From: JAICNG01 sp035765135
Lineage (GTDB): Bacteria > Gemmatimonadota > Gemmatimonadetes > Gemmatimonadales > Gemmatimonadaceae
Direction of reading: 5' to 3'
DNA length: 9,591 nt
Assembly: GCA_035765135.1 (NCBI GenBank)
Contig: DASTYE010000125.1
Span: 1-9,591, forward strand
This document shows positions 1-5,977 of the stretch, piece by piece. The notes below the pieces were generated by a model. That model worked only from the letters and a program-made list of their open reading frames with translations, was not told the DNA's origin and did not search any database. The position numbers were made by a program, and so were the translations under genes. The stretch's first letter is position 1. Every line of letters starts with the position of its first letter.

Positions 1-597
1 GCGAACTATGCGCCGGGAAAGCAGATCGCGCTGGCGCTCGACGTCGCGGCGTCGGAGCTGCATCAGGGCGGCGACTACGTCTTCAAGAAGAGCGGCGCGA
101 AGACGAGGAGCGCGGAGGGGATGATCGAGCTCTACCAGAAGTGGATGGAGGATCATCCGATCGTGTCCATCGAGGATGGCTTGGCCGAGGATGACTGGAA
201 GGGATGGGAGTCGCTGACGAAGGCGCTCGGGGATCGCGTGCAGCTCGTCGGCGATGATCTCTTCGCCACCAACACCGATCGTCTCGCCCGAGGCATCGAG
301 GGCGGCGTCGCCAACGCGATTCTCATCAAGGTGAACCAGATCGGGACGCTCACCGAGACGCTCGAGGCCATTGAGCTGGCGAGGTCGGCGGGATACCTCT
401 CGGTGATCTCGCACCGCTCGGGAGAGACGGAGGACACGTTCATCGCCGACCTCGCGGTCGGGACGTCCGCCGGTCAGATCAAGACCGGTTCCGCCTCGCG
501 CAGCGACCGCGTGGCAAAGTACAACCAGCTGCTTCGCATCGAGGAGGAGCTCGAGGACGCGGCGGAATATCCGGGGGGCGCCATTTACGGCTTGTGA
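1..597 (+). CDS. eno: Enolase, C-terminal part (5' end outside window)
   Basis: Enolase interconverts 2-phosphoglycerate and phosphoenolpyruvate in the cytoplasm (glycolysis/gluconeogenesis). The reading frame is open from base 1, so 198 residues of a protein normally about 430 long are visible, essentially the C-terminal TIM barrel. In fragment numbering the signature residues are all present: metal-ligand Asp14 in LALDVAASE, Glu58 in SIEDGLAEDDW, the Asp pair in VGDDLF (84-87), catalytic Lys110 in ILIKVNQIGT, the SHRSGETED loop (137-145) and Lys161 in IKTGSASRSDR. Nothing is missing or frameshifted in the visible part. The TGA stop shares its last base with the ATG of the downstream division gene, so the two are probably co-transcribed and translationally coupled. 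Identification is very secure; only the N-terminal domain cannot be judged. Confidence 0.98.
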   Translation, partial: ANYAPGKQIALALDVAASELHQGGDYVFKKSGAKTRSAEGMIELYQKWMEDHPIVSIEDGLAEDDWKGWESLTKALGDRVQLVGDDLFATNTDRLARGIEGGVANAILIKVNQIGTLTETLEAIELARSAGYLSVISHRSGETEDTFIADLAVGTSAGQIKTGSASRSDRVAKYNQLLRIEEELEDAAEYPGGAIYGL

Positions 598-896
598 TGG
601 CGAAGAGCGCGGCGAGGGCGCGGTGGAAGCGCGTGGTATTGGGCGCCGCCGTCATCGGCGTCGTTGTGTTCGCGGTGCAGGGTGGGGAATACGGCACCTG
701 GGATCTCGTGAGGCAGCAGTCGCGGCGCGAGCGTCTACAGTCCAGGATCGATTCGCTGACCCGAATCGTGGATTCGTTGGAGCGCCGAAGGCGTGCGATT
801 CGCACCGATCCGGCGGCGCAGGAGCGGATCGCGCGTGAGGAGTTCGGAATGGTGAAGGGGGACAAGGAGCTCCTCTATCGGTTCGCGGAGCCGTGA
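597..896 (+). CDS. ftsB: FtsB/DivIC-family septum formation initiator
   Basis: This is a small bitopic membrane protein of the divisome; the family (FtsB in Gram-negatives, DivIC in Gram-positives) forms a complex with FtsL and FtsQ/DivIB at the septum. The 99-residue protein shows a basic cytoplasmic N-terminus (KSAARARWKR), one transmembrane helix at about 12-28 (VLGAAVIGVVVFAV), a charged coiled coil at about 36-68, and the family's C-terminal pattern ending in AREEFGMVKGDKELLYRF. Length is typical (about 90-110). I chose ATG 597, which overlaps the enolase stop as TGATG; a GTG three bases earlier (594) is an alternative giving one extra residue. There is no close Shine-Dalgarno, consistent with coupling to eno. 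Adjacency of eno and ftsB-like genes is common in many bacteria, which supports the call. The symbol is family-level: divIC would be equally valid. Confidence 0.9.
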   Translation: MAKSAARARWKRVVLGAAVIGVVVFAVQGGEYGTWDLVRQQSRRERLQSRIDSLTRIVDSLERRRRAIRTDPAAQERIAREEFGMVKGDKELLYRFAEP

Positions 897-897
897 G

Positions 898-998
898 AGG
901 AAAGCGGAAGGCGGAACCCGGTAAGCCCCTTGGACGATTCGAGATCGGATACCGCCGGAAGGTCTTACGCAACTCCGCATTCCGTATTCCGCATTCTT
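898..998. repeat. Imperfect inverted repeat made of AAnnCGG heptads
   Basis: Directly after the ftsB stop, three tandem heptads of pattern AAnnCGG (901-921) face three tandem reverse-complement heptads CCGCATT, CCGTATT, CCGCATT (975-995). The arms 898-921 and 975-998 can pair at 20 of 24 positions (18 Watson-Crick, 2 G-U). Inside, GTAAG (921-925) can pair with CTTAC (964-968) and CCTT (928-931) with AAGG (959-962), so the whole stretch can fold as one long imperfect hairpin. There is no T-tract, so it is not a standard intrinsic terminator. Its right arm touches the -35 box of the tRNA promoter. It could be a REP-like dispersed element, a transcript-stabilising or attenuating hairpin, or microsatellite-like slippage sequence. 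Confidence 0.6.
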
Positions 999-1025
999 GA
1001 CCCGACGTACAAGAGGCACTAGCTT
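997..1025 (+). promoter_or_regulatory. Sigma70-type promoter for the tRNA-Met pair
   Basis: TTGACC (997-1002) is a 5/6 match to the -35 consensus. It is followed after exactly 17 bases by TAGCTT (1020-1025), a fair -10 box. Transcription would start near 1032, a few bases before the mature 5' end of the initiator tRNA at 1038. Spacing and position are right for a stable-RNA promoter; no FIS-like or GC discriminator analysis was possible by eye. Confidence 0.65.
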
Positions 1026-1037
1026 TCGCGTCACTAT

Positions 1038-1111
<74 letters not shown>

Positions 1112-1113
1112 TG

Positions 1114-1145
1114 AAAACGGCCGGTCCGCGAGGGCCGGCCGTTTT
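1114..1145 (+). terminator. GNRA-capped 14-bp hairpin between the two tRNAs
   Basis: A 14-bp stem (1114-1127 with 1132-1145, including one G-U pair) is closed by the tetraloop GCGA, a stable GNRA loop. It begins with AAAA and ends with TTTT, so the short T run is part of the stem. It could act as a terminator separating the two tRNAs, or as a processing spacer in a joint transcript. The run of only four T residues makes termination efficiency uncertain. The stem is near-symmetrical, so it could also work on the opposite strand. Confidence 0.6.
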
Positions 1146-1153
1146 GGATTCCT

Positions 1154-1227
1154 GGCAGGGTAGCTCAGCTGGTTAGAGCACGGCACTCATAATGCCGGGG
1201 TCGCGGGTTCGAGTCCCGCCCCTGCTA
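1154..1227 (+). tRNA. Elongator tRNA-Met (CAT)
   Basis: A second complete cloverleaf with a CAT anticodon (1188-1190): acceptor GGCAGGG (1154-1160), D arm TAGCTCAGCTGGTTAGAGCA, anticodon stem CGGCA/TGCCG, variable loop and T arm GGTTCGAGT, discriminator A73 at 1227, no encoded CCA. The body resembles elongator tRNA-Met of E. coli, including TTAGAGCAC and CTCATAATG followed by GGGGTC. A tRNA-Ile with a CAT anticodon later modified to lysidine by TilS cannot be fully excluded by eye, because the primary anticodon is the same. The end pair is G1-T72, a wobble. Its 3' half is almost identical to that of the initiator tRNA just upstream. Confidence 0.92.
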
Positions 1228-1232
1228 TCGAT

Positions 1233-1269
1233 GAGCCAATCACTTACGCGTGGTTGGCTCGCTTCTTTT
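1233..1269 (+). terminator. Intrinsic terminator after the tRNA-Met pair
   Basis: GAGCCAATCAC (1233-1243) pairs with GTGGTTGGCTC (1250-1260) through 11 bp with one G-T wobble, loop TTACGC. It is followed by the T-rich tail TTCTTTT (1263-1269). Position immediately after the second tRNA makes it the natural end of the tRNA transcript. Confidence 0.75.
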
Positions 1270-1358
1270 CCATCGCGGCGCACCGCGCGTCCCCCTCGTT
1301 ATCTTGAAGCAGCAGTTCATCGCACCCTCGACACGAGACCGCCGGAAGGATTGACGTC

Positions 1359-1589
1359 ATGAAGGACATCGATCGCGTCTTGCGAGACGCACAAACGGGA
1401 CAGACGTGGACGATCGGCTTTCTGAGCTGGCGCGCCACCGATGACCCGAATTATCCCGACCTTCGTGGACGCATGCGCCTGGGCTGCACGCCGGCCTCGG
1501 GCAACCGCGTGTACATCGAGGTTCCCACCGACGAAGCGCGGAATGACGACGCCGTCCTCGAGCGGTTGCGCACGCCACCGGGCCGCTGA
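1359..1589 (+). CDS. Small protein of unknown function, 76 aa
   Basis: I do not recognise this protein. The ATG at 1359 is preceded by a clear Shine-Dalgarno AAGGA (1346-1350) with an 8-nt spacer, the best ribosome binding site in this part of the window. The 76-residue product is soluble and mixed-charge, without signal peptide or membrane helix. A central part (GQTWTIGFLSWRAT, then RMRLGC and NRVYIEVPTDEA) reads like a compact beta-rich fold, followed by a short C-terminal helix (DAVLERL). It contains a single cysteine, so no metal site is suggested. It lies alone between the tRNA terminator and the convergent histidine kinase gene, so context gives no function. Codon use agrees with neighbouring genes. 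It is likely real because of the RBS; a chance ORF remains possible. Confidence 0.65.
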   Translation: MKDIDRVLRDAQTGQTWTIGFLSWRATDDPNYPDLRGRMRLGCTPASGNRVYIEVPTDEARNDDAVLERLRTPPGR

Positions 1590-1604
1590 GGCGGGCATAA
1601 CGGC

Positions 1605-1625
1605 TGTTTCGTAGGAAGAAACCCA
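1605..1625. terminator. Weak hairpin between convergent genes
   Basis: GTTTC and GAAAC flank a 7-nt loop in the 71-bp gap between the small plus-strand gene and the 3' end of the minus-strand kinase. Outer bases (GGCT against AGGCC) could extend it only imperfectly. It lies where a bidirectional terminator would be expected, but the stem is short and there is no T-tract. Confidence 0.2.
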
Positions 1626-1660
1626 GGCCGAGTGTCCCGAGTCGCTTCAGCCTCGCTTGA

Positions 1661-3976
1661 TCACGACGCCGCCTGGGGCAGCGTGAAGTAGAACGTCGTT
1701 CCCCGGCCGAGCTCGCTCTCGACGGAGAGCCGTCCTCCGTGCGCTTCGACGATGCCCTGCGCGATGGCAAGCCCGAGCCCGGCGCCCCCGCGCTTCGTGC
1801 GATCCGCCTGCCAGAATCGATCGAACACATGCGGAAGGTGCGACGGCGCGATGCCGGTCCCGGTGTCGGCCACCGCGATCTGAACCTCCGTGCCTAACCG
1901 CGAGGCGCGCACCTCGACGCGCCCGTGCGGCGGCGTGAACTTCAGCGCGTTGTCGAGCAGGTTCGAGAGCACCTGCGTGAGCCGGTCGCGGTCGCCGCTC
2001 ACGAGCGGCACGTCGTCGGTGCCGACGTACTTCAGTTCCACCTCTCTCGCTTCGGCCTCCGGCTCGAACAGCTCGAGAGTCTCGACGACGAGCGTCCCGA
2101 CGCGGAGCGACGCACGCTGAATGGCGAACGTCCCGGACTCGATTCGAGTCACATCCAGCAGATCGCGAATCAGGCGATCCATCGATCTCGCCGCGCGCCG
2201 AATGACGCCGAGCTGGCGAGCGCGCTGCTCCTCGGCCAGCGGAAGGTCGATGAGGTTGGCGGCGCCCATCGTGATGGTGTGCACCGGATTTCTCAGATCG
2301 TGCGCGACCAACCCCACCACCTCATCGCGCACGCGCATCGCCCGCTCGGCCTGCGCGCGAGCCTCCCGCTCTCGCGCCAGCAGGCGCTCGCGTTGCGTCT
2401 CCGCCTCCTTCCGCGCGCTGATGTCGAGGCACACGGCGATCCCGCGATCGTCCGACCCCTCGAGCATCGCGGCGGCAACAAGCAGCGGCACTTCGCGGCC
2501 GTCACGCGCGTAGAACGCCTTTTCCCACGGAGTCGCAATGCCTGTCTCCGTGATTTCTCGCTGCTTGGTGACGTCCGCGTCGTGCGAGGAGGGAGGCGTG
2601 AGTGAGCGCCAGCTCAGTGACCCTTCCTCCAGCTCGCGCCGCGTGTATCCCAGCATGCGCAGGAACTGGTCGTTCGCGTCGGTGATCGCACCCGCGAGCG
2701 TCCAGTAAAACACGCCGACGATCCCGGACTCCACGATGCGGCGGAGCTTGGCCTCGCTTTCACGGACCGCCTGCTCGGCGTTGCGTGCGTCCGTCACGTC
2801 GGTGTGCGAGGCGAGCCATCGCACGATCCGCCCGTCGGGGTGCTTGATCGGCACCGCCCGGGCGAGGAACCAGCGATAGACGCCGTCATGCCGGCGGAGC
2901 GGGAACGTATCCTCCCAGACTTCCCCGCGGGCGAAGCACTCCTGCTGCCCCGTGATCACGCGCTTCAGATGCTCCGGATGATGCAGCCGGTGCCAGCCGT
3001 AGTCGCGCAGCGCCTCAGGCCCGAGTCCCGAGAAGTCATACCACTGGTCACTGAACCACGACCGGCGCCCGTCGCTCGAGGAAATGCTCAGCATTTGTGG
3101 CGTGGCGTTGGCGAGCGAGCGGAAACGACTTTCGCTCTCTCGAAGGCTATCCTCCATGCGCCGCCGTTCGGTGACGTCGGTAGAGGCGCCGGTCATGTAC
3201 AGCGGGCGGCCATCGGTGTCGCTGATGACTTTCCCTTTCGCTGAGATCCATCGTTCCTCGCCATCGATGACGACGCGGAACTCCTCATCGAAATCGACCC
3301 CCTCGCCCGCGCATGCCCAGACCGCCTGGATGACCCGCTGGCGGTCATCGGCGTGCACGAGGGCGGCGAACGCCTCGAGCGAATCGGTGACCGCACCGGG
3401 CGGCACGCCAAGCAAGCCGGCGAGGTTCTCGTCGAGGTCGAGCGAGCTGGCGCGAATGTCCCAGCGAAACGTTCCCGTGTTCGATGCGGTCAACGCCGCC
3501 TGGAGGCGCTCCTGCGCCTCGCGGAGCGCGTGCTCGATCGCGCGCTGTTCGGAGATGTCCTCGGCGACACAGAGGAAGAAGGCGAAGTCGTCGTTGCTGT
3601 CGCGGACGGCGGAGATGGTGACACGCCCCCAGACGAGCGAGCCATCGCGGCGCACGAGCTGTTGCTCGCGGCGGTCACTGGCGATTTCGCCGGCCGCGAT
3701 CTGCGCGCTGGCGCTGGCGCAGCGCGGTGGGTCCAGACAGATGGCGACGTCCTGCACCGTGCACCCGAGCAGCTCGTCGCGGTCGTAGCGGAGGAGCGTG
3801 CAGAGCTCGTCGTTGACGAGGAGGAATCGGCCGTCGCGGTCCAGGTGAGCAATTCCGATCGGCGCGCGGTCGATTGTCGCGCGCAGACCGCGCGGCCCCT
3901 CACGCTCGCTGGCCGCACTGAGCGGCGGGATACCAGTCAGTGTCCCGCGGTTTCCCAGCCCGACGGCGTAGTCCAT
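1661..3976 (-). CDS. Multi-PAS sensor histidine kinase (cytoplasmic)
   Basis: Sensor kinase of a two-component system: it autophosphorylates on a histidine and passes the phosphate to a response regulator. I start it at the ATG at 3976 (771 aa), because GAGGAAAG lies just upstream; the longer frame from 4147 adds 57 residues without domain character. Order: PAS1 about 31-146, PAS2 about 160-272, PAS3 about 287-400, PAS4 about 410-522, each closed by a PAC-type end (DISEQR, TDVTERR, TDVTDAR, LDISARK); a linker coiled coil 522-552; HisKA with phospho-acceptor His559 in AHDLRNP; and HATPase_c with N box around Asn676 (LSNLLDNALKF), G1 DTGTGIAP (704-711), F box FDRFWQAD and G2 GAGLGLA (731-737). 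No transmembrane helix or receiver domain is seen. PAS ligands (haem, FAD, small molecule) cannot be assigned. No response regulator is adjacent, so it is an orphan kinase within this window. Confidence 0.95.
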   Translation of the reverse strand: MDYAVGLGNRGTLTGIPPLSAASEREGPRGLRATIDRAPIGIAHLDRDGRFLLVNDELCTLLRYDRDELLGCTVQDVAICLDPPRCASASAQIAAGEIASDRREQQLVRRDGSLVWGRVTISAVRDSNDDFAFFLCVAEDISEQRAIEHALREAQERLQAALTASNTGTFRWDIRASSLDLDENLAGLLGVPPGAVTDSLEAFAALVHADDRQRVIQAVWACAGEGVDFDEEFRVVIDGEERWISAKGKVISDTDGRPLYMTGASTDVTERRRMEDSLRESESRFRSLANATPQMLSISSSDGRRSWFSDQWYDFSGLGPEALRDYGWHRLHHPEHLKRVITGQQECFARGEVWEDTFPLRRHDGVYRWFLARAVPIKHPDGRIVRWLASHTDVTDARNAEQAVRESEAKLRRIVESGIVGVFYWTLAGAITDANDQFLRMLGYTRRELEEGSLSWRSLTPPSSHDADVTKQREITETGIATPWEKAFYARDGREVPLLVAAAMLEGSDDRGIAVCLDISARKEAETQRERLLAREREARAQAERAMRVRDEVVGLVAHDLRNPVHTITMGAANLIDLPLAEEQRARQLGVIRRAARSMDRLIRDLLDVTRIESGTFAIQRASLRVGTLVVETLELFEPEAEAREVELKYVGTDDVPLVSGDRDRLTQVLSNLLDNALKFTPPHGRVEVRASRLGTEVQIAVADTGTGIAPSHLPHVFDRFWQADRTKRGGAGLGLAIAQGIVEAHGGRLSVESELGRGTTFYFTLPQAAS

Positions 3977-4169
3977 ACTCTTTCCTCGGCGTTCGCGTAG
4001 CCGCTCGCACGTCGTCGTGCCCAGGCGAGGCTTCTGAACCTCCTTGCCGGCCGCTGCCCGAATGATAGAAAGGGACTGCTCCGAAACAGTCGGATTCCCG
4101 CCGCTGACCGCGTGGGGATTTTCCCGACGGGGGTTGCATAAAAGCACGATCGTTCGTCATCTTCTTTCA
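3977..4169. promoter_or_regulatory. Divergent control region between kinase and tetR-family gene
   Basis: This 193-bp gap must hold the promoters of both divergent genes. Visible elements are a 5-bp stem GACTG/CAGTC (4074-4078 with 4087-4091) that would lie in the kinase leader, and GGGGATTTTCCC followed by the palindrome CCCGACGGG. For the plus strand there is a weak TTGCAT (4134-4139), 17 bases, TCATCT (4157-4162), which would place the transcription start at or near the ATG at 4170. The perfect 8-bp palindrome ACGATCGT (4146-4153) lies in that spacer, a plausible but unproven place for autorepression by the TetR-family protein. I find no strong promoter for the kinase. Confidence 0.4.
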
Positions 4170-4772
4170 ATGCGCAAGGGCGAGGCAACCCGCGAGCGGA
4201 TCCTGGAATCGGCGTTCGAGCTGGCCAGCACCGAGGGGCTGGCGGGTCTGTCCATCGGTCGCCTCGCCGAGCGCAACGGGATGTCGAAGAGCGGGCTCTT
4301 TGCGCACTTCGGCTCAAAGGAAGGGTTGCAGCTCGACGTCCTCGAGCTCGCGACCGCCCGCTTTCGCGACCGCGTGTTCACCCCCGCGCTTCGCGCGGAT
4401 CGCGGAGAGCCGCGGGTGCGCGCGCTCTTCAACCATTGGCTCGAGTGGATCGACGATCAGTCGAACCCGGGCGGATGCATGCTCACCGCCGCCGCGATCG
4501 AGCTGGACGACCAGCCCGGTCCCGCACGCGACATGCTGGTCGACGTGCAGCGACAATGGGCGGAAATGCTCGCGCGGGCCGTTCGCATCGCCATTGAGGA
4601 ACGGCACTTCCGCGCCGACGTCGATCCCGCGCTGTTCGCGTTCCAGCTCTACGGAATCGTTCTGAGCTATCACCACGCGCGACGGCTGCTGCGCGACCCG
4701 CGCGCGCGGCGGCGGGCCCGCGACGCCTTCGAAGCCTTGATCCAGACCGCCCACCCCCGCCCGACGCGCTGA
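4170..4772 (+). CDS. TetR/AcrR-family transcriptional regulator
   Basis: This is a dimeric one-component regulator that normally represses until a small ligand binds its C-terminal domain. The 200-aa protein has the N-terminal TetR DNA-binding domain at about 8-55: RILESAFELASTEG, then the helix-turn-helix SIGRLAERNGMSKSGLFAHF and SKEGL. The helical C-terminal domain (about 75-195) contains NPGGCMLTAAAIELDD (99-114), a stretch I associate with one TetR C-terminal subfamily. The ATG at 4170 gives a standard family length; the frame stays open upstream to an ATG at 4044, but that extension has no TetR character. No Shine-Dalgarno precedes the ATG, so the message may be leaderless. The stop lies four bases before the GTG of the hydrolase gene, so the two form an operon and the hydrolase or its substrate is a likely regulatory target. 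The ligand is unknown. Confidence 0.93.
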   Translation: MRKGEATRERILESAFELASTEGLAGLSIGRLAERNGMSKSGLFAHFGSKEGLQLDVLELATARFRDRVFTPALRADRGEPRVRALFNHWLEWIDDQSNPGGCMLTAAAIELDDQPGPARDMLVDVQRQWAEMLARAVRIAIEERHFRADVDPALFAFQLYGIVLSYHHARRLLRDPRARRRARDAFEALIQTAHPRPTR

Positions 4773-4776
4773 CCAC

Positions 4777-5691
4777 GTGACAACGAGCACACGGCCGAAT
4801 GGCCGCCACGAAAAACGCACGGGCGTTCGGTTATCCAACGGACACGCCACGCTCCTGCGAGCGTACTTCATCGCCCTCGCCCGGACGGCGCCGCGCGCCG
4901 CCGAACGCCAGGCAGCCGCGCTGTTCTGCCTTCCGCGGCGGCTGAAGCATCGCGACGTGCCGCCGCTCCCGGCCGTGGCGCGGTCACGGGTCGTCGAGCT
5001 CGGCACGAAGCGGCTCGCCGCCTGGACGTGGGGCGCCGGTCCACAGGTGCTGCTCGCGCACGGGTGGGAAGGCACGGCACGCGACATGGTGCCCATGGCG
5101 AACGCGCTGACGCGGCGCGGGTGCAGGGTCACCGTCTTCGACATGCCGGCCCACGGGCGCTCCACCGGCAGGACGACGACGCTTCCGGAAATGGCGCGCG
5201 CGCTCGCCGCCGTCGCCCGCGCCACCGGGACGCCCGATGCCCTCGTCGGGCATTCGTTAGGCGCGGCGGCCGCCGTGCTCGCGATGCGCGACGAGATCCA
5301 GGCGTCGTCGGCGGCGTTGATCGCCCCCGTCGCGGAGCCGTGGCTGTTTCTCCGGCGCCTCGCGGACCTGCTGGCCTTCTCGGCGCAGCGATACGATGGA
5401 CTGATCGCGAGAGTGGAGGAGCGGGCCGGCAGTCCCGTGCACGCGATCGATGGCGTTGCCGCCGCCCGGACGCTCACGGCGCGCGCGATGATCCTGCACG
5501 ATCCCGCCGATCGGCAAGTGCCGTTCGCGCAGGCTGAAGCGTTGGCGACTGCGTGGCCCGGCGCGCTGCTGCACGCGATGCCCGGGCTCGGCCACCGCCG
5601 GCCGCTCTTCGATCCGGAGGCCATCGAGCGTGTCATCGAGCACATCGCGCCGAACGGGCACGCCGAAACGAACACCGAAGCGTTCAGCTAA
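4777..5691 (+). CDS. Alpha/beta hydrolase
   Basis: Cytoplasmic serine hydrolase of the alpha/beta fold; the substrate (ester, lipid or other) cannot be told from sequence. In the 304-aa protein the oxyanion-loop motif LLAHGWEGTA is at 92-101, the nucleophile elbow VGHSLGAA puts Ser160 in GxSxG, the acid is probably Asp245 in HDPADRQVP (241-249) and the base His273 in GLGHRR. The triad is complete and in the normal order, with an insertion of cap-like helices (about 185-225). No signal peptide is seen. The start is a GTG four bases after the tetR-family stop, with no clear Shine-Dalgarno and no better in-frame start nearby, so translation is probably coupled to the regulator gene. Ser-Leu-Gly of the nucleophile elbow uses the rare leucine codon TTA, odd in such GC-rich DNA but probably chance. 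The function is likely controlled by the upstream regulator. Confidence 0.92.
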   Translation: MTTSTRPNGRHEKRTGVRLSNGHATLLRAYFIALARTAPRAAERQAAALFCLPRRLKHRDVPPLPAVARSRVVELGTKRLAAWTWGAGPQVLLAHGWEGTARDMVPMANALTRRGCRVTVFDMPAHGRSTGRTTTLPEMARALAAVARATGTPDALVGHSLGAAAAVLAMRDEIQASSAALIAPVAEPWLFLRRLADLLAFSAQRYDGLIARVEERAGSPVHAIDGVAAARTLTARAMILHDPADRQVPFAQAEALATAWPGALLHAMPGLGHRRPLFDPEAIERVIEHIAPNGHAETNTEAFS

Positions 5692-5716
5692 AGAAGTCAA
5701 AGTCAGATTGTGCGGA

Positions 5717-5766
5717 GCCGCGCGCGGCAGTCTGAATTCTGACAGCCGACGTCCGACCGCGGTCGG
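5717..5766. repeat. Two GC-rich palindromes after the hydrolase gene
   Basis: GCCGCGCGCGGC (5717-5728, 12 bp) and CCGACCGCGGTCGG (5753-5766, 14 bp) are perfect palindromes within 90 bases of the hydrolase stop. The second competes with an alternative stem AGCCGAC/GTCGGCT (5744-5750 with 5762-5768). Neither is followed by a T-tract. They could be Rho-type or hairpin-only terminators, protein-binding sites, or simply GC-rich chance. Confidence 0.35.
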
Positions 5767-5811
5767 CTTCGGGGTGGTCCTGACCGAAGTCCACCTAACG
5801 GGTGTGACGCG

Positions 5812-5827
5812 CGTGACCACCATCACG
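5812..5827. promoter_or_regulatory. Crp/Fnr-like dyad GTGA-N6-TCAC
   Basis: CGTGA, six bases (CCACCA), TCACG forms a perfect dyad with exactly the half-site sequence and spacing of the Crp-class core (TGTGA-N6-TCACA). It lies about 150 bases upstream of the c-di-GMP gene start. A weak -35/-10 pair, GTGACC (5813-5818) and TAACTC (5837-5842) with 18-bp spacing, overlaps it, so a bound regulator would act as a repressor if that promoter is the real one. Only the symmetry is seen; binding is inferred. Confidence 0.35.
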
Positions 5828-5853
5828 TCAGAAGAGTAACTCGCGTCGTCGCC

Positions 5854-5915
5854 CGCACCGGCACACCCGTCGAGGGTATGATTCTCGCGAAGCATGTAGC
5901 GAGAAGGCCGGTGCG
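5854..5915 (+). ncRNA. Predicted three-way-junction RNA in the leader of the c-di-GMP gene
   Basis: A perfect 9-bp outer stem, CGCACCGGC (5854-5862) with GCCGGTGCG (5907-5915), encloses two hairpins. These are ACCC/GGGT (5865-5868 with 5874-5877, loop GTCGA) and TTCTCGC/GCGAGAA (5882-5888 with 5899-5905, 10-nt loop). Junction strands are only 2, 4 and 1 nt, so nearly every base is in a helix. It lies 62 bases before the ATG of the GGDEF-EAL gene. It does not match the GEMM-I c-di-GMP riboswitch core as I remember it, nor the conserved core of hammerhead ribozymes. It could be a regulatory leader, or an operator-rich DNA region with chance symmetry. Confidence 0.35.
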
Positions 5916-5977
5916 AGGGAGGCGACGAACGCGGTCGCATCCACGGCCGATGCCCCTTCGCACGAGAGGTGGGGACG

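Noticed and set aside
1352..1359. TGACGTCA palindrome before the small gene
   Set aside because: It lies between the Shine-Dalgarno and the start codon, where an operator is unlikely to be detected from symmetry of 8 bases alone.
1244..1438. Minus-strand 64-codon frame with CPVC and CRGC, resembling a zinc ribbon
   Set aside because: It starts inside the plus-strand small gene, which has a better ribosome binding site, and ends in the loop of the tRNA terminator. Two Cys pairs are suggestive, but composition and context favour chance.
1925..2605. Long plus-strand frames opposite the histidine kinase (also 3353-4000 and 3084-3788)
   Set aside because: Kinase boxes and four PAS domains define the minus-strand frame; the plus-strand products show no domain and no ribosome binding site.
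5254..5262. TTA leucine codon and GTTAGGC/GCCTAAC heptamer seen also near 1891 and 7888
   Set aside because: Three copies in 9.6 kb against a rough expectation of about one is not enough to call a motif.
4314..5675. 453-codon open frame on the minus strand
   Set aside because: It lies antisense to the tetR-family and hydrolase genes, whose motifs are unmistakable; the translated product is Arg/Ser/Ala-rich without domain features, a usual GC-rich shadow.
5717..5766. GC palindromes as intrinsic terminator of the hydrolase operon
   Set aside because: No T-tract follows either palindrome, so I list them as repeats and not as a terminator.
5854..5915. Hammerhead ribozyme or GEMM-I c-di-GMP riboswitch
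   Set aside because: The conserved core bases of either class are not in the junctions; only the three-way shape is similar.
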